From Vitellaria paradoxa (Eukaryota > Streptophyta > Magnoliopsida > Ericales > Sapotaceae), in assembly GCA_019916065.1 (NCBI GenBank), contig CM034241.1, forward strand, positions 24,103,840-24,167,839: DNA of 64,000 nucleotides, written 5' to 3'. Shown here one piece after another: positions 24,440-34,889 of this stretch. Position numbers and translations under genes: made by a program. The notes beneath the pieces are model-generated. The model was not told the origin of the DNA. It was given only the letters and a program-made list of their open reading frames with translations, and searched no databases. How positions within the stretch are numbered: position 1 is the first letter of the stretch; the number at the start of each line of letters is the position of its first letter.

Positions 24440-24789
24440 ATTTTCCTTTTACATATAGTGGTTGAGACAAGATCCGGTTGAAGGAATTCTACCAGTGAGC
24501 ATCCTGAATCTTCCCATAAAAGTTCTTTTTCATATGCTAATGAAAAAACCCATCACCAAATAAGAGACAGTGAAGTGCCCGATTAAGAAATCCTTCCTCC
24601 TGCTCCCAAAGTTGTTGTAGACAGAAGATATATATCTCAGGACTACTCTTTCCAGGATGCAGTAGCCAATAACCCTCTTCTTTGTAACTTGAAATTTCAT
24701 CCTTCAGTGTTGATGCGGTTTCCCCATGTTCGTACACCAATTTCTCATTCTTGAGGCTCTTCAGTTGCTGCTCTAAAAATCCTTGAGAT
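24440..24789 (-). pseudogene. Unrecognised minus-strand coding remnant with coiled-coil character
   Basis: One minus-strand frame reads LEQQLKSLKNEKLVYEHGE, followed by KDEISSYKEEGYWLLHPGK and LQQLWEQEEGFLNRAL, ending at 24537. The charged heptad-like start suggests a coiled coil. The composition looks like a genuine protein and not like the neighbouring UTR repeat, but the family is not recognised, and no further exon was found. Confidence 0.3.
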
Positions 24790-26425
24790 CTTAGGTACTC
24801 AAATGAAGAATTGGCTTTTAATTATGGGCTTTGGGATTTTCATGAATTTCAGGTGCATTTTCTCCCCTCCTTTCTTGATCAAAGCTTTACCAGAGAGGAT
24901 AGTTTTTTGACACAAACACTTTTCATTTCGAATTCTACAGGTTCAGTATCAACCCATACGATTAGTTTATGATAACTGGTCTCAAATTTGATGGGAACCT
25001 AGTGATCGTTAGGAGCTGCTCAGTTGGGAAAGCCAAAGAGCTTTGCGGATTCAAAGATACTGACTTCGATTGTAATTTCAAGGAAATTCGAACTGGCAGT
25101 CTCTATAATATAAAATCCAACTTCTATTCAGAAAATTTTTCTAAACCAAAGAGCTTGAAATGATTTAGAAGATTAATGCTTGTAATTCTGGTAGGTTGTT
25201 TTGCTTCTATTACTTCATCTCGATTCCCAATATATCTTTAAGCTTGGTAGATCCACAATCTATCCCTCAGCAAGCAGATTGGGGAAGCTTTACATGCGTT
25301 CTCTTTCTCAAAGCCAAGAGGCTTCGTGTCTCTTCTCTTTGTGTTAGCAGCAAAAGCTTCTGGTATATTCTCTCTTATTGGTTATAAATACCTTAAGATT
25401 GGTTCCCCCATATTGACTGCTGAATTTCAAAATGATACCACGAAAATTCCTTGAGTAGAACTCTTGGGTCGTGCAAACATTGCATTTTCTCCTGATATAA
25501 CCAATTTTTCTATGCTTGGATCTCAATTCAAAATGCTAACTTCTGATAAAGTTTGTTGGTCGCCCTTCCAACAATGTCTCATGGATGGCTTGGCTTGTAA
25601 TGGTGTCCCCTATTCTTTCACTCGTCGTGCTTTCAAAAGCATTGACACCTGGGAGCTCTACATGGGGGACAGATGCTGGGCTAAACTTAATGATGGTGAA
25701 TTAAGAGTTCTTATGGATCCTCCCGTTGTTAGATACATTGACCCTTTTACTCTAGTTCTTGATCCCATCCCTGCTGCAAACTTATTAATGCCGATAGAAA
25801 TCAATTATGATAAATGGTTTGATAGAGTTTCCCTTAGACCAATTCAAACAGCCGTTTCACCTGATGGAGAACAAAAGATTGGCAGTGTGTCCCAATTGTA
25901 TTGGAAAAAACTCGACACAAATGGAGGGGTTGTTCCTTGTGCTACCCATGAAGTTGCCTTAAAATCCTTGATGGCATTAGATGCAAACTTTCGCACAGAG
26001 ATTGTAAGTACCAATTGTTATTTCATCTTTTGCTCTTTCACAAAAATATTTTCTCACTTTTGTGTTCTTTGTTTGGGCTTGACTTCAACAAAAACTAAGG
26101 CATAACAATGTGAATCTTGATTCTGATGCAGAAATAGATAGCCCAATAGGAAATGCTGCCCCAGAAGCAAATCTAGAAGAGGAAGAAAGAAACGAAGAGC
26201 ATCCTTAACAATCAACTGATGTTAATCAAGAAGCTACAGATTTAAGTCAAAATCCTGGTGGTCCTAATTATTCTATTCCCTATCATTCTAATGAAACAAT
26301 GGGAGCTGATTACCAGGTATCGATTCCAACTGATCCATCTATTCCCTATCCTTATCAGATTGATCTTTCTGTTAAGAGTGATTATCCAAGTTGTTTCAAC
26401 CCGATGCTTCTGCTGGATGAGAGAT
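24790..26425 (+). pseudogene. Unrecognised multi-segment protein gene, degenerate, possibly spliced
   Basis: Four protein-like + strand segments lie in a row. 24796-24970 contains YGLWDFHEFQVHFLPSF. 24969-25163 contains GLKFDGNLVIVRSC. About 25290-25460 contains PRGFVSLLFVLAAKASGIF and runs, across a stop, into the open frame at 25464-26003. That frame (about 180 codons) contains FSPDITNFSMLGSQFKML, AFKSIDTWELYMGDRCW and VRYIDPFTLVLDPIPAAN. A GTAAGT donor-like site follows at 26004. About 26100-26425 continues with acidic, Pro-rich IDSPIGNAAPEANLEEEE, one stop, then SIPTDPSIPYPYQIDL. No RT, protease, zinc knuckle or transposase motif is visible. It could be a captured host gene or part of a virus-like or mobile element. 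The Tat LTR at 26428 cuts it off. Confidence 0.45.
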
Positions 26426-26427
26426 TA

Positions 26428-27826
26428 TGCACATATAATGTTATATTACCATGATTTTACAAATGGTTTTAGGTGTTTTATTTACGTAAATCCCTTAAGT
26501 TATTATGAAATGAATTGACTTATATACTTTTGGAATTTTGTAGACTTTTGTGATCAATTTGAGGAAGAAAGCTGAGAACTTGAGCTACATAAAGAAAGAA
26601 CTGAAGTTGTGGCCAAAAAAGAGCCGATGGACACCCCACTGGGGTCATGGGCGCCCCACTATGAATCACATGGTTGCCCCCTAAGAGCTACTTTCAAGAG
26701 GAAGATCCAAGTCTTTAAGGACTTTCATTGAATAGCTAGAGAACTACTCCATGGGCGCCCCACATCTATCATGGACGCCCTACATAGGCCATGGGTGCCC
26801 CACCATAAATTAGATGGGCACCCACCGAGAGTGAAATTAATGCTGATTTGTTAGGGACTTTCATTGAACAGTTACGGAAATCAAGCTATGGGTGACCCAC
26901 ATCTATCATAGAAACCCATCATGTTGAATTTTGGTTTTCTTTATTTAACTTGATGTTTCTGTTTTGCTAATCTAGGATGTTTATAAATACAGTGTTGTCA
27001 GAATTCTCTATCTCTCTTCCCTCTCCTTCTTCTTTCTCTCTCTACACACTTCTTCTTTTTTCTTTATATTTTTAGAGTAGGTTAGAGTGAGTTAGGGTTA
27101 GGGTTAGGGTTTATGCTTTTAAGTTTTCATTTCAGATTGGTTGTACTTTGATATTCATAAGTTTAATTTTAACGCACTTTACTTATTCGTTTTGTTTCGC
27201 TATTATGTCAATTTACTTTTCCTTACACTTGCTCTTCTTTAATATATTTGTGTGTTCTTAGTTTAGATTTTCATTATGCTCGTAGGTTAATTTTATGCTT
27301 GGCTTCAAGCCATTGAAAGTATTGAAGTTGGTTTTGGTTTAATCAGATGTAAATGGTTTCCATGAAAATATTTTTCATAGCTTTCAGTTGAAATCTCTTA
27401 GTAAAGCTAGGGTTCTTTCGAAACCTAGTCACCCGTGTTACAACCGTACCTTGGTCATGAGTTTTCACATGTGCATGTGCGATTGCTAGGTTGAGTTATA
27501 GACGTATTTGAGTAAGCCATCACTGTCTCACTATTGGATTTAGTTTGGAGTCAAGATTGTCTTAGGTATTTTTCTTTTAATGGTTTCATCTTATTTTAGT
27601 TTCACAATTCCTTCATTTCACCATTCTCAACTCAAACCATTTTCAAAGCATTCCTTAAGTCCAAACATAGTTTAAATTACCTTAGAATCACCTAATAACT
27701 TAAGAGAACGAGTTTAGTACTTTTAACATAACCCTTCTTGTACAAAGAACGACCATTACTCCGTACTATTTTTATAAATTTAAATTTGCTACCTACTACG
27801 ACCCGTGTACTTACGGTTCAAGGTCA
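26428..27826 (+). repeat. 5-prime LTR of a Tat/Athila-type element
   Basis: The 3-prime end is fixed by the PBS six bases on. The 5-prime end (TGCACATATAATG) is inferred from the palindrome that opens related LTRs here and from the end of protein-like sequence to its left. It holds a repetitive GC-rich cassette (26625-26845, motif ATGGGCGCCCCAC), a TATA box (26981-26990), and TTAGGG triplets near 27091. Confidence 0.7.
26981..26990 (+). promoter_or_regulatory. TATA box in the Tat-type LTR
   Basis: TTATAAATAC, about 135 bp after the GC-rich cassette and about 835 bp before the PBS. Confidence 0.55.
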
Positions 27827-27831
27827 AATTT

Positions 27832-27849
27832 TGGTGCCGTTGCTGGGAG
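27832..27849 (+). other. PBS of the Tat/Athila-type element
   Basis: TGGTGCCGTTGCTGGGAG differs by few bases from the TGGCGCCGTTGCCGGGGA site typical of plant Athila/Tat elements. It lies five bases after the LTR. Confidence 0.85.
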
Positions 27850-28059
27850 GGCAACTAAACGCTAGACTTGGGAGTTAAGGGGAGTTCACTTGAGAAATTG
27901 GGTGAACTGTTCCTTTTCTCTATTTCTTTATTAGTAGTTTTCTTTCTTTTGCATTATAACATATTCATTTGCACATTATATAACCTAGCTTGCATGGTAG
28001 TTAACTTAGGTTGGATTTTAGTGTAGTTTTTCTTTTTCTCATTTTGTGTTCATTTTTGT

Positions 28060-29325
28060 TTTCTTATCATAGACATGGTTTTGGTGATTTCACTCATGGT
28101 CCCTTTGATGCCCAACCCTACATAGGGTCTCTAGGCGACCAATTTGGATATGATTATACATTAGAGATCTATCACCAATTACCACAATTCTTCGAGCACG
28201 AGGAGGAAGACCTTTGTCTTCACCTTGATAGGTTTGAGGCAGTGTGTGGCTTATGTGATGATGTTAAAATGAGTAAGAGACATAGGTTTATGTTTTTCTC
28301 TTTTTCTTTACAAAGTGTGGCTAGTGACTGGTGCTATGATTTTGGTGAATGGATCACTTGGGAACAATGTTGTCAACCTTTTATTGAAAATTTCCTCCCT
28401 AATCATCAAACTTTCACCCATGGCCTTCAAATTAGAGATTTTTTATCAAAAGAAGGGTGAAGTGTTCTATAAATGCTGGGAGAGATTTAACATACTTTTG
28501 GACACTTTCTCAAGTTATGGATTAGAGTTAGGGAACATCCTAGCCATATTATACAATTCTCTATCTCATAAGTTACACCACGCGTTTGATATAGTCTTGG
28601 GTAGGGAATTTCTCAACCACACACTGGGTGAAGCATGGTCATTCCTTGAATTTTTCTATAAACACACTAGGCCACGGGAAAGACTTGAAACTAGATTTGA
28701 ACCAGATGCACTTGAAAGCCACACTAACCCTTTCCTGCATGTTCCTACTTCACTTGATCCTCATGATCCATCCCTTAGAAGCAACGTATGCGTGGAGCCC
28801 AACTACTCTGAATTTGCATATCCCAACACTGTTCCACTAATTGAGAGCTAGTCTGGGGAGCCCTGAGATATTTTGCCTAATGAATCTTATGATGCACAAT
28901 TTGATACCATAGGCACCGAGTAGGATAATTGCCCTAATCCCATTGGGGAAGATGTTTGGGATGAGTGTCTTTCTCAGTTTTCTGTGGACTCTCTCACCTA
29001 GGAGATTTTTTTACCACCTACTAAGATATGAGAGACATGCAAACCTTTCCTACTGTTGAGTTTGACCCTGACCATCCCCGGCCTTATTGAGAGTCTTTTG
29101 ACTCCCTTGAGTAGTCATAAGTTACTTTTAGATGAGCACATCATTGAGTCAGTAGATCCATTTTCACTCACTTATACACCCGAGATTGAGAGTGGTGCAG
29201 ACCTCTCACCTCTTGGCATAACCCCACCCATGAGTGTTACTCTTGGGATTGTGAGTGATTACACCATGACGGATCAACATTGGGGGGAGGTAGTAGGTAG
29301 TGGGAGTGAGTACGTTGATTTTTAG
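28060..29325 (+). pseudogene. Tat/Athila-type gag, frameshifted
   Basis: The Gag core domain is clear: EEEDLCLHLDRFEAVCGL (about 28204-28260), HRFMFFSFSLQSVASDW, then WITWEQCCQPFIENFLP. A one-base shift near 28450 moves the frame; it resumes with EVFYKCWERFNILLDTF and LGEAWSFLEFFYKHT, a normal order for Athila/Tat Gag. Downstream the same frame continues with stops at 28851, 28866 and 28921 to an acidic segment ending at 29325. No CCHC knuckle, protease or RT follows, so the element lost pol. Gag would build the particle; this copy cannot. Confidence 0.8.
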
Positions 29326-29529
29326 GCATCGAGAGATTGATTAAGCCCACCGTATCCATGTCCTTGCATAAATTATGGCCACATTCGAGGTTTCATGAAC
29401 ATCACTTAACCTTACATCCCTCGGTGTGTTTTTACACTCGAGAGGCGTCCACCTTCGGTGCTTCGTGGGCCTGAAGAGAACATTTATTTGTTAAACTATT
29501 TGTGGACGTGTGGGATAGTGGGTGTTGGA

Positions 29530-29720
29530 TAACCCCTTTTCTTTGTTTCCTTTGTACATAGTAGATTAGATTTTCTTTTTCTTATTTTCTTATTTCTTTT
29601 TGGTTTGATTTTTTTTCTTTTCATTTCTTTTATTTTTATTTCTTTTCTATACTAACTCTTTCTTGTTTTATTTTCTCTTTATTTTTCTTTTATTTTCTTT
29701 CTAACCTTTTCTCTTGTATA
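29530..29720 (+). repeat. T-rich low-complexity tract
   Basis: Runs of TTTCTTTT-type sequence. A matching A-rich tract is found at 50890-51010 in the minus-strand relative, at the same place relative to the conserved module. Confidence 0.7.
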
Positions 29721-29759
29721 GCTTTTTATTTTCTTAAAATAAGGAAACTCATGAAGTAA

Positions 29760-30230
29760 TGTCCACCCTTTCTACGTTCTATTTCTATCTTTTGAGCTTA
29801 ACACTTGGATATATGTTGTTGGTTATTGTTGGAAGTGCTATAGAGACTAGGTTGTAGGGTGTTCTTTATTACTTCTAGGGTTCTCTTTTCAGGTGCATGC
29901 TTGGCTTATGTGTTATATATTGATTGATCTTTATGCTCATCATCATGCTCACTTTTCACACTACGAACCCACTTGTTTTTCATGGTTTTCATATTGAGGA
30001 TAATTTAGTTTAGGTTGGGAGGTAGAGTTCACATGATGACCTTTTTGTGCTAAAATTGTCAAATTTTTCAAAATTTGAGCATTTTGAGTTTGAATACATG
30101 AGTTAGCACATTTATGCTTGCATGTTGGCCCTTTTGGTTTGGTTGATTATGAATTTGAGTGAAAGAGTGATGAATGAGTGTTTAAGCTTTGATGGGTGCA
30201 AAGGGTCATATATCGTGCAAAGAGTCTTGT
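29760..30230 (+). repeat. Conserved untranslated module with purine tract
   Basis: Aligns in inverted orientation with 50440-50890. Shared landmarks are ATGCTCATCATCATGCT, CCACTTGT..TTCATGGTT, TTTAGGTTGGG (30011-30021) and TTTGGTTGATT. Confidence 0.75.
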
Positions 30231-31085
30231 TCAAAATGAGTGTTGTATCCGTATTTGATACATATTAGATACACATAATTCTCAAATACCCCAAATACGT
30301 ATCCGATATCTCACATGGAGTATTCTACTATTCTATCATTTTTAATCCAAAAATATGACTAAGATAAATCTAATTTTGAGTAGCCAAATTCTAAAATTAC
30401 AGAATCTAATATTTTTTATTTTTGTTATGTTTTGTACATTAAATTATGTATTAAATTAGTTTTATTATGAATGTTTTCTTATATATATAACAAGTAAAAA
30501 ATACAAAATTTATATATGTTTTCTCGCATTCCTACCATGTCCGTGTTCGTATCCTTTTTTTTTTTTTTTAATAACAGTATTTGTTCATACTTGTATTGTA
30601 TCCGTATCTCATATATTATCCATACTTCTTTATTGTAATTAGTAAATGATTTTTTTTTTACCATATGTAGAAAAGTTTTGGCAAGACAAATATTTTAAAA
30701 TAAAAGTGCACCGTTATTTGTATTATTTCTATATAAAAGTTATTTTGAAAAGTTAACTAGTGTGTTGTATATATTGTGTTGACCAAATTAAATGAGTGGC
30801 AAATTATGTATATTACTTAATTAAAAATACTTGCTTCAGAAATTGAAGGCCCTTGACGGTAACATAAATGTAATCTAATTATCACATTGAAAATTTTTCT
30901 TTTTGTATTTTTAATAATGCCATTTATAAAACAATTTATAGCCAATCTATAAAGCTCAATAAATTCCTCCAATTATAATTGGACATAAATGTATATCATA
31001 TGGACATGAATGTAGTAGTAGACCTAGAAGCTGTATCTTTATCCATATATTTGATTAATTTCGGAGTGAAAATTTGATTTAAGGG
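30231..31085. other. AT-rich DNA with degenerate GTATCC-type repeats
   Basis: Between 30240 and 30620 motifs such as GTATCCGTATT, GTATCCGATATC and TATCCGTATCTC recur irregularly. No coding sequence was seen. Confidence 0.4.
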
Positions 31086-31754
31086 GTGTTTGGGAAACTC
31101 AGAAATTGCAGGCCATATATTTTCAATTCCATTTTTTCATATTCTTATTTACCAGCGGTAGTCCTCAATTGCCTACGCTTCTGTCTTTTCTTTTTCTTTT
31201 ATTTTAATATTCAAGTATTTAGACTGGCTCATGCACAACTAAATCTTAGCGCCCTAAAACTAACAATCAGGAAAACTCTCAAGTTGTCATGAAAAAATTC
31301 GAATGGATGATTATTGGAGATTTATCTCTCTATTTCAACGGCTTTAAGTTTAGCAGCCATTTAGTGATTGACGCATAATAATTACGTTAAACACGACCGT
31401 TTAAGGATTTTTTGGGACGGGGCCATTAAATAAATGTAACTAACGTTAAATAATGTAAAAAATGTAGATAATTAGCTTTGAATGTAAACAAATGTAAGTT
31501 CTAACACCAATTGAAGCAGATAACATTGTTAATACCACGTACAGTTTTGACCCCGAGAAATAAAATCTTAAGGTAAAAGATTTAATGTGATTAATATATT
31601 GGTTAATCTAAAACTTGGTTGATGATTTAGATTGAATATTCAAGTGGCTGTATAATTGTGATGATTAATCTAATGCCCCCTCATAGTGGAACCCAAAAAA
31701 AAAAAAAAAAAAACAAAAAAAAACAACCAACAAACGTGGAATTTGAATTTGACA

Positions 31755-31980
31755 TTCCTTGATCACGAACTACGAATTCAAGTCTCAACCTCCCTCCTTG
31801 AAATGCTTTCAAATGCATCAAGCGATACACCAGTACTAATTATTCTTTTAATAAAGAGTGTCTTTAATTCAAATCCCAACCTCCCTCATTGAAATGCTAA
31901 CTGATTCATTTCTCTGTATTTACATCCTCCTGTTCACGAAACTTGAATTCAGATCTCAAATTCCCCTCATTGAAGTGCAT
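31755..31980 (+). repeat. Three imperfect copies of a 45-bp motif
   Basis: Copies around 31760, 31857 and 31935 share TTCAA..CTC/CCC..CCTC..TTGAAATGC. Spacing is about 80-100 bp. They resemble the tRNA-like heads of plant SINEs only weakly. Confidence 0.5.
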
Positions 31981-33597
31981 CCAATGCAGTACATATAGGT
32001 CATCGTCTTAGGGAGGAGAGAGAGAGTTTCATTTTTAGGGGTTACCCTATACAACAGAGAAGCATTGAAAAGCCATTAACAGATCCAATTCTGGTGCCAA
32101 CCAAACTCCACTACGAATCTTACAGATTGCCATTAAGAACATTCAAGTACTGTCCTCACTCCTCAGTCATATTATCCCAATTTTATATATATCTTTAATT
32201 GCCTTTTTTCCCTTTCTTTATGGCGACTGAGATAGCACTTAAAATGGTGTGGTTCTTAATGCAGCCCCATCAGTAAAATAAATACCATTGCATTTTCCTA
32301 TGAGTTCCTTCAATGCCCTCGGAAGTAAAAAAGGGGGGTGGGGGAGAGAGAAAGAGAGAGCTCGTAAATCCAAAGTACTCATGTTTGCAGATTTGCTCTT
32401 GAAATCTATTAAATCCAAAGCATTGATATTGAAGATTTGCCAAAGATTACCCAGATCCGCCCTGTCCTGTGATATTAGATGCTATCACATGACTCATGCA
32501 TGTCAACCACGTAAATATTTAATGTGAAGGTCAATGCAACTAAAAGAGACGAATAGGAAGAAGAAAGGAAAGAATATGTCAAGAGTGTGGAATGGTCATT
32601 TGAGATGTCGCTTCGGTTGCTGTCGTAGCCAATTAATACATGGGCTTGCATCCTAAGCCTACATACATCCTTGACTAAACTTTCAAAGTTGAGTAACGTG
32701 CTTAAGAGTGGCAGCGAAATTGTTTCCTTGTGACGTGAGAGTTACTCTGAAAATAGCATCTTATAAGCAAAAGTAAAACTGAATACATCTTATTCTCCTC
32801 CATTTCTGTAATTGGAGAATTTCATAAATTTGATTATTCTTCTCTCAAATTAAACTACTTATGCGTGGCTTCCAAAGCTTGAATAACAAATTGATGTAGT
32901 TAGGTAAGTATCATTGTCAATAAATTAGTAATTGATTAGAATTAGGTGAATATTAATATTTGTCGCTGTTGCTAATAGTAATAGTTTTTGGTCTAAACTA
33001 AGACTTTCATCTCTTGTAAATTAATCTTACAAATATATAACGTAACGATTGTAAATCACTAAATTTTGTTTCATATTTTTTTTTTAATTTAACTATCACG
33101 AAATTTAGTAAAATATTAGAGATCACCAAATAGAACTTTTTCTTAGGCGTCCATTTTTCAAAAATGTGCCCTAAGCCTCAGAAATGGGATGAGGCCTCAC
33201 CTCAAAGGGCGGTTTGTTGGGTTTGCTTAAAGAGAGGTGTAGTTAAGGACAGTTCTCTTAAATTTGGAAGTACACAAGAATGAGAAAGTTAGACGAGTGT
33301 GCCATTAATAAAGGCAATTAGTGCGATAAGGATGGATGGCAACAGATTATCAGCCCTGGGTAATTGCTGTGGAAGGGGTTATCGGGCAATTTGGTTACGA
33401 AAAGAGACTAACTTTTGTTGGGATTTTCAATTTCATTTTGACTGAGGGAGGAGAAAAGAGTTTGGATTTGCACATTCCCTGCTAGAATACCAACTTCCAA
33501 CTACTAGCACAATTAATTAATTGCATTTTTTGTTTGCAGGCAAACCTGTATATACAGTCAATAAACTGTTTATTTGGAAGCAATTGCAAAGATGTAA

Positions 33598-33768
33598 GAG
33601 ATCAATCCGTACCTATCTTTCACACCCCAAAACCTCCTCCCCTTTCCTTTAAAAAAAAACCCGAAGGTGGTGGAAGCATGCTTAGAAAAGATCAGTCAAT
33701 ACCTATCTTCCACACCCCAAATCCTCCCCCCCAAAAAAAGAGAGGGGTGGAAGTATGCTTAGAAATTA
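33598..33768 (+). repeat. Two-copy tandem repeat, about 85 bp per unit
   Basis: Both units contain AGATCA..C..TACCTATCTT, CACACCCCAAA, a C/A-rich tract and GTGG..GTATGCTTAGAAA. The short open frame across it is a by-product. Confidence 0.8.
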
Positions 33769-34548
33769 AAGTGACAGCTTAACATGGGTTGGATTGCAAT
33801 TTGATCCATATTTCTGAACCAAACGGTTTTTAATAAAACATAAATAAGATTTATAAACGAATCGGGATACGGTGTTGAAAATGTAATTAAAAGTGGAACC
33901 CAACTTTGATTACCCACTTATATTATGAAAATACATATCTACATGACTTTAATGCACAAAATATCTCTCCACATTTACATACATATATGAGTAGTCTTTT
34001 TTATACATAAATACTCAAGTGGCTCCGATATATGAGTAGGATCTTTTAAATCCATCAAGGATATGGATAATAAATTTTAAACTCGTTACGGATATAGAAA
34101 CATGTATAGAAAGTGTTTTGCTTCTGAAATCGAAGTAAAATTTGATACAAATCGATTATTCTCGTCCCTAAACTTTTAATTCATTAGGTTATTTGGGTGA
34201 TACGCATTTGACTGATAGTTTTACTGCTTCGCCAACCTCTAAAGGGTGTCGAACAAAAAGAAAAATAAAAAATAAGTCATTTAGTATGGTAAACGAGTTT
34301 TCAGGTTACCCAGTTGGTCAGTTCATCGGGGTGGGCTTGGACAAATAATCGGCTATTGCAACCTAAGGATAGGACCATGTTCCCTAACAATCCAGCCAGG
34401 GCAAATTCTGGTCTAATCAAGATCAGGAAGCTTTAGACTCCACAAGCGAGTGCAATTAATAATTGGAACTTGGAACTACCGTAATGTTGTTCTATGACTT
34501 AAAGTCACGACTTCAAATTTTAAAAATAATCACTTGGAAAGGAGACGA

Positions 34549-34626
34549 CGATGGTGAAATTTCATAGTCCTTGATTTGGGTCTCGGAGAACTCGATTCAC
34601 CGAAAAGTATAAAATCTATTCGCCAT
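34549..34626 (-). repeat. Short Tat-type LTR, left piece
   Basis: Aligns with 46487-46564 (GAAATTTC.TAGTCC, then CTCG, then CTAT.CGCCAT). The copia element was inserted after its GCCAT; the remainder is 39890-40256. Confidence 0.8.
34622..34626. repeat. Target-site duplication (gccat), left copy
   Basis: Repeated at 39890-39894. The related LTR at 46487-46920 has a single gccat at this point, an empty site. Confidence 0.93.
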
Positions 34627-34885
34627 TGTTAAGAATAAAAGAAGAAGGAAAGAATTATGTATTAATATTTATTTCTGTGTGTGAAATACAAGACACAAGG
34701 TCCTTTATATAAGAGGACAATAATCCTAATCCTGATAGGAGATAGTAATCCTAATTATGATTGGATATACAAAATAAGGAATGGAATAATATTCCTAATT
34801 ATGATATAAGTAAAGACATAAAATAAGGAAAGACATAAAATAAGGGATACTAATTATATACGATTATACATTACTAAATCTAACA
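34627..34885 (-). repeat. 3-prime LTR of the copia element
   Basis: 259 bp, partner of 39632-39889. A G-rich purine tract (GAATTTGAGGGGG on the minus strand, 34886-34898) borders it, as expected for the plus-strand primer. Confidence 0.95.
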
Positions 34886-34889
34886 CCCC

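Larger units (their letters stand above)
26428..30230 (+). mobile_element. Pol-less Tat/Athila-type element, + strand, 3-prime end missing
   Basis: Order: LTR (26428-27826), PBS, gag (28060-29325), T-rich tract (29530-29720), conserved untranslated module (29760-30230). The module is the counterpart of 50440-50890 on the minus strand, which in the large element lies behind pol and the extra ORF. Homology stops at about 30230, before any second LTR. It may be a non-autonomous derivative or simply a deleted and truncated copy. Confidence 0.7.
31086..34548. other. Unassigned intergenic-type DNA
   Basis: No coding frame with recognisable content. It holds an A run (31686-31722), a set of three loose repeats (31755-31980), a G/A-rich patch (32325-32360) and a two-unit tandem repeat (33598-33768). 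Confidence 0.45.

Noticed and set aside
25464..26105. Endogenous pararetrovirus protein
   Set aside because: No RT, protease, zinc-finger or movement-protein motif could be recognised, so no viral assignment is made.
27088..27112. TTAGGG repeats resembling a telomere
   Set aside because: Only about three units, not the plant TTTAGGG type, and located inside an LTR.
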